Source: Micromonospora citrea
GTDB lineage: Bacteria > Actinomycetota > Actinomycetes > Mycobacteriales > Micromonosporaceae
Assembly: GCF_900090315.1 (NCBI RefSeq)
Contig: NZ_FMHZ01000002.1
Location: forward strand, 2,892,501 to 2,956,500
Direction of reading: 5' to 3'
Length of the DNA stretch: 64,000 nucleotides
The position numbers and the translations under genes were made by a program. The notes under the pieces were generated by a model, which saw only the letters and a program-made list of their open reading frames with translations, was not told where the DNA came from and ran no database searches. The stretch's first letter is position 1. Each line of letters opens with the position of its first letter. Of this stretch, positions 1 to 8,708 are shown one piece after another.

Positions 1-1670
1 CGGCGCACCAGCTCACCGTTGATCGCGTCGGTCATCCGGTCGACCAGCGGCAGCTCGTCGGCCAGGTTGGTGATCACCGCGCTGGTGTGCGGCAGGGCGT
101 CCAGCCGGGTGAAGGTCGCACCACCCTTGAAGTCGATCAGGACGAAGTTCAGGTTCTCCGAGCTGTGCGTGGCGGCGAGCGCCAGCACCAGCGTGCGCAG
201 CAGCTCGGACTTGCCCGAGCCGGTGGCGCCGATCAGCAGGCCGTGCGGACCCATGCCGTCCTGCGCGGACTCCTTGAGGTCCAGCTCGACCGGTGCGCCG
301 TCGGCGCCCACACCGATCGGAACCCGCAGCCGGTCCCGGTTCGGCCGGGGCTGCCAGGCCCGGTCCACCTCGAAGTCGTACGGGTCGCCGAGGTTGAGCA
401 GTTCGGCCAGACCCAGCTCGGCGGTGAGCGGGGCATCGCCTCCTCGGGACGCGGCCGAGAGGCGCAGCGGCGCCAGCTGCATGGCGAGCGTCTCGATCTC
501 GTCGATCCGGCAGTCGTCGGCCCGCCCGATCTCCGCCGAACCGTCCACGGTGGTGCTGTGCAGCCGCCGGTCGGCGGTCACGTCGAGCACCAGCCGGGCC
601 CGGTCCAGCACCCGTGGCGCCGGGTGGGAGAGGTCGAGCAGGGTGACCCCCTCAACACCACCCTCGGTCATCAGGTGGTCCGATCCGGCGGTGTCACCGC
701 CGTCGATGACGACCAGGACATGGGGCCCGCCCACCTGGGGCGCGCCGCCGGAGGAGTTGAACCGCGGGCGGCTCGCCAGCACGTCGTCGAGCATCGCCTC
801 GAGCCCGGTGACCGAGGGCGCGACCAGCCGGAGCTGACCGAGCGCGTCGGTGCGGGTCGGGTGCAGCGCGTGCGGCAGCCACTTGGTCCACTCCCACGCG
901 GCCCGCCGGTCGGCGGCGACGCAGACCGCGACGAGCATGTCGTCCGGCGCGTGGAACGCGGTGGCCTGGGCGAGCACCGACGTGACGAGCCCACGCACCG
1001 CGTCGTCGTCGCCGCGCAGGTGCACCCGGGCGAAGCCGTTGAGCGCCATCGTCACCGGCAGGTCCGGCACCTCGCCGTAGGTGGTCAGGAAGCGACGCAG
1101 CGCCAGCGCGCACATCGGCTCCAGCTTCTCCAGCGAGGTCGCCGGCGGCGGGACCAGGGGCGTGGCCAGCTCCTGCGGGCCGAGACCGATGCGCACGGTG
1201 GCGAAGTCCACGTCGCCGCGCCGGCGCTCCCACAGCCGCGGCCCGAGCGGGACGGACCAGAGCGCCTCCGGATCCGGGTGCCGGTAGAACGCCGCCTCCC
1301 GCTGCTTGCGGATCGTCTTGAGCACCCGGCGGCGCTGCCGCGACAGGTGCGTCATGTACTCGCGCCGCTTCTGCAACATCTCCTGCTTGCCCGGGCCGCC
1401 GGAGTTGTTGGCGAGCTGGGAGCCGAGCATGCCGATCGCGGAGAGCCCGAAGAGGCCTCCCATGACGTAACCGAGTGTGCTGCCGCCACGGCCGGCGAAC
1501 ATCAGCGCCATCGCGAACGAGCCGGCGAGCATCGGCAGCACCATCAGCATCTGGCCCCAGGCACGCCCACTCGGCGCGGGCACCTCGGGTGGCGCCTCCA
1601 GCAGGACCTCGCCGGACGGGTAATCCGGCTCCGGCTGCCGGGCCGGACGTTTCACGACGACCGTGCTCAC
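1..1670 (-). CDS. eccC: Type VII secretion ATPase EccC (C-terminus cut by window edge)
   Basis: FtsK/SpoIIIE-type motor ATPase of the type VII secretion membrane complex; it drives export of WXG100 proteins and linked effectors. The GTG start at 1670 has a GGGGAGGT ribosome site about 7 nt upstream. About 556 codons are present and no stop is reached, so the remaining ATPase domains lie outside the window. Two hydrophobic segments follow the N-terminus at about residues 35-80, and a clean Walker A (GATGSGKSE) lies at about residues 481-488, followed by a Walker B-like segment with VLIDFKGGATF. This is the expected EccC layout. It is divergent from eccD with 90 bp between the start codons, probably a shared promoter region. 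Confidence 0.93.
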   Translation of the reverse strand, partial: MSTVVVKRPARQPEPDYPSGEVLLEAPPEVPAPSGRAWGQMLMVLPMLAGSFAMALMFAGRGGSTLGYVMGGLFGLSAIGMLGSQLANNSGGPGKQEMLQKRREYMTHLSRQRRRVLKTIRKQREAAFYRHPDPEALWSVPLGPRLWERRRGDVDFATVRIGLGPQELATPLVPPPATSLEKLEPMCALALRRFLTTYGEVPDLPVTMALNGFARVHLRGDDDAVRGLVTSVLAQATAFHAPDDMLVAVCVAADRRAAWEWTKWLPHALHPTRTDALGQLRLVAPSVTGLEAMLDDVLASRPRFNSSGGAPQVGGPHVLVVIDGGDTAGSDHLMTEGGVEGVTLLDLSHPAPRVLDRARLVLDVTADRRLHSTTVDGSAEIGRADDCRIDEIETLAMQLAPLRLSAASRGGDAPLTAELGLAELLNLGDPYDFEVDRAWQPRPNRDRLRVPIGVGADGAPVELDLKESAQDGMGPHGLLIGATGSGKSELLRTLVLALAATHSSENLNFVLIDFKGGATFTRLDALPHTSAVITNLADELPLVDRMTDAINGELVR

Positions 1671-1760
1671 CTATCAGACCTCCCCGCTGGCGCGCCCGGA
1701 CCCGATCGGACCGAACCGGCGCCCACGCCACCGGCACATGGTAGGTAGCCTTCTCTCGTC

Positions 1761-3200
1761 ATGACAGCCGCGGGCCCTATCCGGTCCGCTCCCCGTCCCG
1801 AGGGGTCATCAGTGGTCACCCAGGCCGGAACCGGTCTCGTGCGCATCGCCGTCGTCGCCCCGAACCGACGGCTCGATCTCGCCCTGCCCGAGCATCTGCC
1901 GCTCGTCAGGCTGCTTCCCGCCGTGCTGCGGCAGGCGGAGGAGCACCCGTCGGACGGGACGTCACACGGTGGCTGGACGCTGCGCCGCACCGACGGCAAC
2001 GCCGTCGACCTGAACCGCACGCTCGCCGTGCAGAACGTCCGGGACGGCGAGACGCTGCACCTGGTGCCGCGCCGCACCGAGTGGCCCGAGCTGGCGTACG
2101 ACGATCTGATGGAGGCTGTCGCCGACGGCGCGCGCCGGCGCGGGGTGGCCTGGAACCCGTTCGCGACCCGGCTGACCGGTCTGATCGTCGGCGGCGCGCT
2201 GCTGCTGCTCGGCCTGGCCGTCATCGTCGCATCCGACGAGCCCGGCTGGCTCGGTGGCGTGATCGCCCTCGGCACCGCCGCGGTGCTGCTGCTGGTCGGG
2301 ATCGTGTTGTCCCGGGCGATGGCCGACTCCCTCGCCGGGGCCGTGGTCGCCGCCGCCGGTCTGCCGTACGCCTTCGTCGGCGGCACCCTGGTGATCGGCA
2401 CCGGGGAGTCCGTCTGGGCGCTCGGCGCGCCGCACGTGCTGCTCGGTTCCGCCGTCCTGCTCCTCGCCGGCCTGCTCGGCTTCCTCGGTGTCGGCGACGC
2501 GACCCGGGTCTTCGTGGCGGCGGTCTTCGCCGGGTTCTGGGGCATGCTCGGCGGCCTCTTCGCCCTCGGCTCGATGGACGCGGCGCAGGGCGCGGCGATC
2601 GTGGTCAGCGTCGTGACCCTGCTGCTGCCGGCGATGCCGCTGCTCGCCGTACGGCTCGGGAAGATTCCGATGCCGGCGCTGCCCCGCACCGCCGAGGACC
2701 TGCTGCGCGACGAGCCGCAACCCCGGCGCGAGTTGGTCTATCAGGCCACCGCCCGGGCCGACGAGGTGCTCACCGGCATGATCTTCGGCTCGTTCGTGGT
2801 CACCGTCGGCGGCCTGATCGTGCTCACCGCGCACGGCTCGGTCGCCGCCCTGCTGCTGACCGGAGTGGTCGCACTCGGTCACCTGCTGCGTGCCCGGCTG
2901 GTGCCGACCGTCCGGCACCGCGTGCCGCTGCTCGCCGTGGGCCTGGTCGGGCTGGCCCTGCTGCCCCTGGTCGGCGCGGCAGACGCCGAAACGGTGCTGC
3001 GGGTGCTGGCGGTGCTGCCGGTGGCGGTGGTCGCGGCCGGGTTCTCGGTCAGCGCCGGGCTCGCCTACAGCCGGCGCGCCCCGTCGCCCCGACTGGCCCG
3101 CCTGGGCGACATGCTCGACATCCTGCTGCAACTGGCCGTGGTGCCGGTGGCCTGCAGCGTGCTGGGCCTGTACGCGTTCATGCGCGCGCTGAACGGCTGA
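1761..3200 (+). CDS. eccD: Type VII secretion integral membrane protein EccD
   Basis: Pore-forming membrane subunit of the T7SS. The N-terminal 30-105 residues form the ubiquitin-like (YukD-type) domain, beginning around VRIAVVAPNRRLDLALPE; the rest is about eleven hydrophobic segments up to the C-terminus, the normal EccD architecture and length (479 aa). The ATG at 1761 is used here; an in-frame GTG at 1813 (VTQAGTG) sits closer to the conserved domain and could be the true start. It lies divergent to eccC. Its partner eccB follows after an intervening gene on the opposite strand, so eccD and eccB are not a simple operon here. Confidence 0.92.
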   Translation: MTAAGPIRSAPRPEGSSVVTQAGTGLVRIAVVAPNRRLDLALPEHLPLVRLLPAVLRQAEEHPSDGTSHGGWTLRRTDGNAVDLNRTLAVQNVRDGETLHLVPRRTEWPELAYDDLMEAVADGARRRGVAWNPFATRLTGLIVGGALLLLGLAVIVASDEPGWLGGVIALGTAAVLLLVGIVLSRAMADSLAGAVVAAAGLPYAFVGGTLVIGTGESVWALGAPHVLLGSAVLLLAGLLGFLGVGDATRVFVAAVFAGFWGMLGGLFALGSMDAAQGAAIVVSVVTLLLPAMPLLAVRLGKIPMPALPRTAEDLLRDEPQPRRELVYQATARADEVLTGMIFGSFVVTVGGLIVLTAHGSVAALLLTGVVALGHLLRARLVPTVRHRVPLLAVGLVGLALLPLVGAADAETVLRVLAVLPVAVVAAGFSVSAGLAYSRRAPSPRLARLGDMLDILLQLAVVPVACSVLGLYAFMRALNG

Positions 3201-3249
3201 CGCCGGGTGCCAGCCGTCGGTCCGTCGAGGTCTCCGGAGCCCCGGACGC

Positions 3250-3996
3250 TCACAGCGTGACGTCGCTGACCGCCGGCGATCTGCCACCGCGGATGAGCGC
3301 GATGATCGCGGTGTCGATGTCCGGGCCGATGAAGAAGTCGTCGGCCCAGTGCAACTGGAAGACCCGTCCCCGAGCGTCGATGACGAGTTCCGAGGGCCCG
3401 TCGGCGTTGTTGCCGAGCGGAAAGACCGGGATGCCGTACTCCTCGGCGAAGACCTCGGAGCCCTCCGCCAACACACCGCCCCGGGTGGGATGGAGGGCGC
3501 TTCCGAAGCCGCCTCCCGGCTCGCCGTGCCCGCCGAACTGGGGCAGGCGCAGGCCGCCGAATTCGACCAGGGCGGCGCGTGCCGCCGGGAAGAACTCCAG
3601 CCCGGCCAGTTCGTCGGCGAAACGGGTCAGCCACAGGTCGACGGCGGCCGTCATGTCCCGGCCGGGAAACCAGCCGGCCTTCTCCAGCACCTCGCGGACG
3701 TCCGGCGGGAAGCGGCCCTCGGCGGCGCGGTGCTTCGCGTACCGTTCGGCGATCGCCGGGGCGGGCAGCGACGGCCACTGGGACAGCTCCCCGGTCTCCC
3801 GGTCGATGACCGCTGTGGGTTGTCCGGTTGCCGACGGTGGCCGGGGCGGCCCGTTCGCCGTCTCCGGCTCGGGCTCCCGGCGAGAGGCGATGAAGCCAAG
3901 ATCGAACTCGTGGAGGTCGACCTCCGGCGGCGGGCCGGGGTGGCCGGCGGCGGCCCACTCCCGGGCGCGGGCCAGCGCCTCGTCACGACTGATCAT
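3250..3996 (-). CDS. YrhB/SUKH-3-like immunity protein
   Basis: A soluble 248-residue protein in two parts. Residues 1-75 (MISRDEALARAREWA, then a VIDRETGELSQWPSLP segment) resemble the YrhB-type immunity domain. The rest (VREVLEKAGWFPGRDM through EFGGLRLP to GRVFQLHWADD) matches the SUKH-3 pattern of immunity proteins against polymorphic toxins. The ATG at 3996 was chosen because GAGGGAG lies directly upstream; the open frame continues further but without a better site. It sits antisense between eccD and eccB, inside the secretion core, which suggests protection against an effector of this system. The domain assignment is from motif recognition only, and the toxin partner is unknown. Confidence 0.75.
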   Translation of the reverse strand: MISRDEALARAREWAAAGHPGPPPEVDLHEFDLGFIASRREPEPETANGPPRPPSATGQPTAVIDRETGELSQWPSLPAPAIAERYAKHRAAEGRFPPDVREVLEKAGWFPGRDMTAAVDLWLTRFADELAGLEFFPAARAALVEFGGLRLPQFGGHGEPGGGFGSALHPTRGGVLAEGSEVFAEEYGIPVFPLGNNADGPSELVIDARGRVFQLHWADDFFIGPDIDTAIIALIRGGRSPAVSDVTL

Positions 3997-4136
3997 CGGA
4001 ACTCCCTCGGGCCGTGGTCGTTCTGGTCGCCGGCTGCGACCGGGTGCCGGCACCACGGTGTTCGGCGCGGTGCCTATCGTAGGCACCGCGGTCCGGCGCT
4101 TCTGTCCGCGCCGACCGTACGCCAGGGGAGGATGCC

Positions 4137-5564
4137 ATGCCGTCGCGGCGGGACCAGGTCCAGTCGTACCAGTTCTTCGTCCAGCGGATGACGTCCGCGC
4201 TCGTGGCGCGCGAGCCTGATCCGGAGAGCGCGCCGTTCCGGCGGCTCGGTGGCGCCGGCTTCGCGGGCATCATGGTCGCGGTGCTCTGCCTCGCCGCGGT
4301 GGGCGTCTACGGCCTGCTGCGTCCCGGCGGCGCCACCAAGTGGAAGGCGGGCGGGGCGGTCGTCCTCGAGAAGGAGACCGGCACTCGGTACGTCTACCGG
4401 GAGGGTCGGCTGCACCCGGTGGTCAACTACTCGTCCGCGCTGTTGGCGATGGAGTCGGCGGTGCCCACCGTCTCCGTCTCCCGGAACTCGCTGGTCGGCA
4501 CGCCGCGCGGCCCCCGGATCGGCATTCCGGACGCACCGGACGCCCTGCCCGACCCGAAGCGGATCCTCTCCGGGCCGTGGACGCTCTGCACCCAGCCGGC
4601 CCGGAACCAGGCCGGTGGGACCGTGGCCACCACCGTGCTCACCGTCGGCAGGGCACCCAGCGGCGGACGCGAGATGGGCGACACCGCGCTGCTGGCCCGG
4701 GACACCAAGACGAGCCGGTTGCACCTGATCTGGCACGACCACCGGTACGAGATCCGCAACCAGAAGATCGTCCTCGAAGGGCTCATCATGACCGCGGAGC
4801 CGGTGGTCGAGGTGGGCGGGGCGTGGCTCAACGCACTGCCCGCCGGCGAGCCGATCGGCACCCGGACGGTGGCCGGCCGGGGTGAGCCGTCCGACGCGCT
4901 GCAGAATGCCAGGGTCGGCCAGATCTTCGTCGTGGAGAGTCAGAACGGCAGCCGCCAGTACTACCTCGCCGACCGGGAGCGGCTGGCTCCGCTGACCCCG
5001 CTGCAGGCCGACGTGTTGCTGGCCGATCCGGAGACGCGGCGGTCGTATCCGGGCGGATCGACGCCCCGGGCGGTACCGCTCGCGGCCGGCACCGCCGCAG
5101 CCGCTCCCAAGGCGTCGGTCCCTGCGGCGGGGCGTCACCGCGCGCCCGACGAACGCCCCGAGGTCGCTCGGCTGACCGGTGACCAGCCGGCCGTCTGCGC
5201 CGGCTACCAACCGGGGCAGGACGAGCCGACCCTGCTGTTGGACGCCCAGGTGCAGCCGGTGAAGGAGCCGGTACGCACCCGCGAGCAGACGGGCGACGGC
5301 ATCCCGCTCGCCGACCGGGTGGTCATCGAACCGGGGTACGGCGTGCTGGTCGCCGCCATGCCGTCGCCGGACGCCCCGGCCGGCACCCTGAATCTGGTCA
5401 CCGACCTGGGTTACCGGTATCCGTTGGCCTCCGAGGATGTGCCGGGGATGCTCGGCTACCAGAGTGTGCGGCCCGTCGAACTGCCGGCGAGCCTGGTCGT
5501 CCGGCTACCGGCCGGTCCCGCGCTCGACCCGGCGAGTGCGAAACGGGCGCTGGACCCGGAGTGA
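4137..5564 (+). CDS. eccB: Type VII secretion protein EccB
   Basis: Single-pass membrane subunit of the T7SS with a large extracytoplasmic domain. The N-terminus MPSRRDQVQSYQFFVQRM is the typical EccB opening; one membrane helix lies at about residues 42-62 (AGIMVAVLCLAAVGVYGLL), followed by a roughly 400-residue external region. Length (475 aa) fits the family. The start is supported by GGGGAGG six nt upstream. It is followed after 166 nt by the two WXG100 genes on the same strand. Confidence 0.93.
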   Translation: MPSRRDQVQSYQFFVQRMTSALVAREPDPESAPFRRLGGAGFAGIMVAVLCLAAVGVYGLLRPGGATKWKAGGAVVLEKETGTRYVYREGRLHPVVNYSSALLAMESAVPTVSVSRNSLVGTPRGPRIGIPDAPDALPDPKRILSGPWTLCTQPARNQAGGTVATTVLTVGRAPSGGREMGDTALLARDTKTSRLHLIWHDHRYEIRNQKIVLEGLIMTAEPVVEVGGAWLNALPAGEPIGTRTVAGRGEPSDALQNARVGQIFVVESQNGSRQYYLADRERLAPLTPLQADVLLADPETRRSYPGGSTPRAVPLAAGTAAAAPKASVPAAGRHRAPDERPEVARLTGDQPAVCAGYQPGQDEPTLLLDAQVQPVKEPVRTREQTGDGIPLADRVVIEPGYGVLVAAMPSPDAPAGTLNLVTDLGYRYPLASEDVPGMLGYQSVRPVELPASLVVRLPAGPALDPASAKRALDPE

Positions 5565-5730
5565 CCGCACCCGCCACAGTGGCGCACGTTTGCGGGTCCC
5601 AACGCCGACCGGCCTAGCGTCGGCTGGACGCGACCCGTTACGGTTCGTACGAGAGATGGTGCACGAGCGCCGTAACAATGGCTGCCCCCGGCGACGCGGG
5701 GCGATCGACGAGGACGGGGGTGACTCCACC

Positions 5731-6060
5731 ATGACGATGCGTACCGACACCGGCCTTATGGTGAAGACCGAGGGTGACGTAGATGCCGTCGCCGACCGGC
5801 TCACCAGCAACCTGAACGGGCTGATGGACCAGCTCACGCCGCTGTACGACCAGTGGAAGGGCGCTGGTGCGGGCTCGTTCCAGCAGGTTCGCGAGCGGTT
5901 CGACCAGGACATGGCCCGGCTGAACGTGGCACTGCGGGCCATCGCCGAGGCCGTCGGGTCCGCCGGTAAGGACTACGACGTCAGCGACGACGAGATCCGG
6001 TCCGACATGGACTCTGCCGGTGCCACCGCCGGCCAGATCACCGCCGCGCTCAAGCTCTGA
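5731..6060 (+). CDS. WXG100 family T7SS substrate (Esx-like, first of pair)
   Basis: A 109-residue helical-hairpin protein with the W-x-G turn (QWKGAGAGSF) near its middle. It starts MTMRTDTGLMVKTEGD and is probably co-secreted as a heterodimer with the next product. The ATG at 5731 was chosen because the GGGGGTG ribosome site lies about 10 nt upstream and the length matches the family; the open frame extends upstream but without family similarity. The stop is 17 nt before the next WXG100 gene, so the two form an operon. The C-terminal segment after the hairpin could carry the secretion signal. Confidence 0.9.
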   Translation: MTMRTDTGLMVKTEGDVDAVADRLTSNLNGLMDQLTPLYDQWKGAGAGSFQQVRERFDQDMARLNVALRAIAEAVGSAGKDYDVSDDEIRSDMDSAGATAGQITAALKL

Positions 6061-6077
6061 CGGGGAGGGGTTCCGAG

Positions 6078-6365
6078 ATGGAGATCCGTTACAACTTCGG
6101 TGCGTTGAACGCCGCGGCGGACAGCTGCGGCGGTGCCATGAGAAACCTGACCGGCGAGCTCGACGGGCTCAAGTCCGGCATCGCGCCGCTGCTCGCGACC
6201 TGGGACGGTGACGCCCGCGAGGCGTACTTCCGTCGGCAGAGCGACTGGGAGTCGGCCGCCAACGACCTGCGTGACCTGCTCGGCCGGATCGAGAAGGCGC
6301 TGCGCGAGTCGGCGGCCAAGATGCAGGCCCGCGAGGCCGCGAACCGGGCGAAGTTCGGCGACTGA
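6078..6365 (+). CDS. WXG100 family T7SS substrate (second of pair)
   Basis: A 95-residue WXG100 protein with the turn motif TWDGDAREAYFRRQ at about residues 45-58 and a helix on either side. Together with the preceding gene it forms the usual EsxA/EsxB-like pair. The start has GGGGAGG 10 nt upstream. Right after the stop lies a perfect 16-bp hairpin (6377-6413) that ends this operon and faces the oppositely oriented mycP. Confidence 0.92.
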   Translation: MEIRYNFGALNAAADSCGGAMRNLTGELDGLKSGIAPLLATWDGDAREAYFRRQSDWESAANDLRDLLGRIEKALRESAAKMQAREAANRAKFGD

Positions 6366-6376
6366 GCCCCACCGTT

Positions 6377-6413
6377 ACGACGATGGCCCGGCCCCGTGCC
6401 GGGCCATCGTCGT
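6377..6413. terminator. Bidirectional hairpin terminator between esx pair and mycP
   Basis: Perfect inverted repeat: 16-bp stem (ACGACGATGGCCCGGC and its complement) with a 5-nt CCCGT loop. It lies between two convergent gene ends. There is no strong T-tract, which is usual in actinomycetes. Confidence 0.75.
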
Positions 6414-6486
6414 TCCCCCATCTGACGACGCGGGCCCGTCCCAGGGCGCGTGCCCTGACCACGCAGGCTCCGCCTCGGGGTCGTCC

Positions 6487-7779
6487 TCAGCCGCGGGGCA
6501 GCGAGGTGGGCACCCGGAAGAACGCCTCCTCGGGCTCGTCGACCACTCGGTCCGGGGGTGGCGGCATCGTCGGCCGGGTCGGCCGCCACCGCAGGCGCCG
6601 TCCGCGCGGCAGCAACGAGGCCACCGAGCCGATGGCGAGCGCGATCGCCGCCACCACCAGCCCGCCCCAGAGCGCCACCCGGCCGAAGACGCCCCACCGC
6701 TGCGCGCGCTCCTGCGCCACCGGGTCGTACGACGGATCGGGCAGCGGGGGCTGGGCCACCGGAGCCCCCTTGGTCAGCCGCTCGGTGACCGCCCGGTACG
6801 GGTTCAGCACGCCCCGTCCGTAGCCCTGCTCCGGATTCCCGCGCGCCGGGTCCACCGTCGCGACCAGCCGGCGGGTGACCTCCTCCGCCGACAGGCCCGG
6901 CTCGGCGGCGCGGATCAGGGCGGCCGTCGCGCTCACCAGCGGGGTCGCGAAGCTGGTGCCGCTCCAGACCGCGTGGCCGGAAAGACGGGTCGCCGCCACC
7001 ACCGCGCCGCCGGGCGCCACGAGATCGACGTACGGCCCGACCTGCGACTGCTTCACCCGCGCGCCCTGCTGGTCGATCGCGCCGACCCCGATCACACCCT
7101 CGTAGGCGGCGGGATAGGGCACCGGGTCGGGACGCTCGCCGTCCTGGTGCAGGTTGCCGGCGGCGGCGATCAGCACCACGTCCTTCTCCCGCGCATAGCG
7201 GATCGCGCTCTCGACGGCGGGGTCGGGGCGGTAGAGCGTCACGGACATGTTCACCACGTCCGCGCCATCGTCGACCGCCCGGCGGATGGCCTGCGCGAAG
7301 ACCGCCGTGGAGGCGCTCTCGCCCTGGCCCCCGCCCTCGTTGCCGGCCCGTTCGCTGACCCGGATCGGGACGATCGTGGCGTCCGGGGCCAAGCCGTGGA
7401 AGCCGACGCCGTCCTGCGGACGGGCGGCGATGAGGCTGGCGACCGCCGTACCGTGCGAGACGCAGTCGACGTCGCCGCCGGCGGTGCCGCGCAGCGCGTC
7501 GAAGCCCCTGGCCACCCGGCCACTCAACTGGGCGTGGTTGCTGTCGGAGCCGGAGTCGATGACCGCCACCCGCACCCTCGCGCCCGTGCTGAACGGCCAG
7601 ACCCGTTGCGGCGCGAGCCACTGCTGGTGCCACGGGGTCTCTCTGATGACCTGCCCCGGATCGCTCGGGTTGTCGCAGACCGCCGGGGCCGCCACGGCCC
7701 GCGCCGGCGTGCCGAGGATGCTCGTGCCCGTCAGCGCCACCGCCAGGGCAACTGCGGACGTACGACGGCCGAGGGCCAT
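6487..7779 (-). CDS. mycP: Type VII secretion-associated serine protease mycosin
   Basis: Membrane-anchored subtilisin-like protease (S8) required for, and processing, T7SS substrates. It has a signal peptide (residues 1-33, MALGRRTSAVALAVALTG...), a catalytic triad at Asp75 (VAVIDSGSD), His109 (CVSHGTAVASL) and Ser276 (GTSFATP), a proline-rich linker, and a C-terminal membrane helix (WGGLVVAAIALAIGSVASLL) with a short basic tail. Length is 430 aa, normal for mycosins. The start at 7779 is supported by GGGAGGTGAG just upstream and by the signal peptide beginning exactly there. It is convergent with the WXG100 operon. Confidence 0.93.
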   Translation of the reverse strand: MALGRRTSAVALAVALTGTSILGTPARAVAAPAVCDNPSDPGQVIRETPWHQQWLAPQRVWPFSTGARVRVAVIDSGSDSNHAQLSGRVARGFDALRGTAGGDVDCVSHGTAVASLIAARPQDGVGFHGLAPDATIVPIRVSERAGNEGGGQGESASTAVFAQAIRRAVDDGADVVNMSVTLYRPDPAVESAIRYAREKDVVLIAAAGNLHQDGERPDPVPYPAAYEGVIGVGAIDQQGARVKQSQVGPYVDLVAPGGAVVAATRLSGHAVWSGTSFATPLVSATAALIRAAEPGLSAEEVTRRLVATVDPARGNPEQGYGRGVLNPYRAVTERLTKGAPVAQPPLPDPSYDPVAQERAQRWGVFGRVALWGGLVVAAIALAIGSVASLLPRGRRLRWRPTRPTMPPPPDRVVDEPEEAFFRVPTSLPRG

Positions 7780-7932
7780 TCCGCGCTCACCTCCCGTCTG
7801 CACGGCGTCGGTGCATGGTAGCGAGCCTCGAACCTGGGACGGATACCCGATGTCGCGCCGGTTCAGTATGGTCGACCTGTCACGCCGTCGGTCGGATCGC
7901 GGCGGCACATGGACGTGCAGGGGGAGGACGTC

Positions 7933-8325
7933 ATGGACACGCAGGCGCTGCGCGCCCGGGCCGACGAGCTGATGGCCCAGTTCGAGCGGATGCGTTCGGG
8001 CGTGGGTGACCTCCAGCAACGACTCAAGGCCGTGAACGCCACCGTCACCTCCGACGACGGGTTCGTCACCGTCACCGTGGGCCCCCGGGGCCAGGTGGTC
8101 AAGGTGGAGTTCGACCCACGCATCTACCGGCGGCCCAACTCGAAGGAACTCTCCGCCACGGTCACCGACACGATCCGGCGGGCGACCGAGAAGGCGATGG
8201 CCGACGTCGAGGAGCTGTTGCGGCCCTTCGTGCCGGACAGCCAGTTCCAGGCGTACATGGACCACGACCTGGACGGCATCTTCCGCCAGTTGGACAGCGA
8301 TCTTCCGAAGGAGGACGACCGATGA
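7933..8325 (+). CDS. YbaB/EbfC-like nucleoid-associated family protein
   Basis: A 130-residue protein with an N-terminal helix, a central beta region (TVTVGPRGQVVKVEFDPR) and a C-terminal helical segment (TDTIRRATEKAMADVEELLRP), matching the YbaB/EbfC fold. Members of this fold occur regularly next to T7SS effector genes in actinomycetes, where their role is unclear (chaperone or DNA-binding). The ATG at 7933 follows GGGGGAGGACGTC. The stop overlaps the next start by four bases (ATGA), so this, the WXG-like gene and the giant gene are probably one operon. Confidence 0.8.
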   Translation: MDTQALRARADELMAQFERMRSGVGDLQQRLKAVNATVTSDDGFVTVTVGPRGQVVKVEFDPRIYRRPNSKELSATVTDTIRRATEKAMADVEELLRPFVPDSQFQAYMDHDLDGIFRQLDSDLPKEDDR

Positions 8326-8663
8326 GTGACCCGAACGAGACCTTCGTCAATCCCGACGGCGCGCGGGACGGCGCCCGTCAGCTCGCTGCCGCCGGCTCGA
8401 CGCTGGCCAGCCGCTGGGCGCGGCACGCGGCCACGATCTCCTCGCTCAACGCCTCGGCCCCCTGGGGCACGGACGAGCCGGGCAAGGAGTTCAACAAGCA
8501 CTACCTGAACGGCGACGACGCCCCCGCCACCAACGTCCTCACCGGCGGCAAGACCATCGTCGACCTGGTCAAGGTGCTGGGTCCCGACGTGACCAACGCC
8601 GTCGACGGCACCGTCGAGGTCGACGACACGGTCGACAAGTGGTTCGGCGGCAAGGACAAGTAA
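8322..8663 (+). CDS. WXG100-like small ESX protein
   Basis: A 113-residue protein overlapping the ybaB-like gene by four bases. It has two helical regions around a W-G turn (NASAPWGTDEPGKEF), as in WXG100/ESX-type proteins, and a C-terminal VLGPDVTNAVDGTVEVDDTV segment. It lies 45 nt upstream of the giant effector gene and is probably its dedicated secretion partner or chaperone, by analogy with small helical partners encoded just before LXG/WXG effectors. The family assignment is by shape and context, not by a strong motif. Confidence 0.75.
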   Translation: MSDPNETFVNPDGARDGARQLAAAGSTLASRWARHAATISSLNASAPWGTDEPGKEFNKHYLNGDDAPATNVLTGGKTIVDLVKVLGPDVTNAVDGTVEVDDTVDKWFGGKDK

Positions 8664-8708
8664 CCTCCCACTTCCGGTCGGTCAGGTCAGGGCAGAGAGG
8701 CACAACGG

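Noticed and set aside
5637..5676. Hairpin with 7-bp arms (GTTACGG/CCGTAAC) before the WXG100 pair
   Set aside because: The 26-nt loop and short arms make it indistinguishable from chance in GC-rich DNA.
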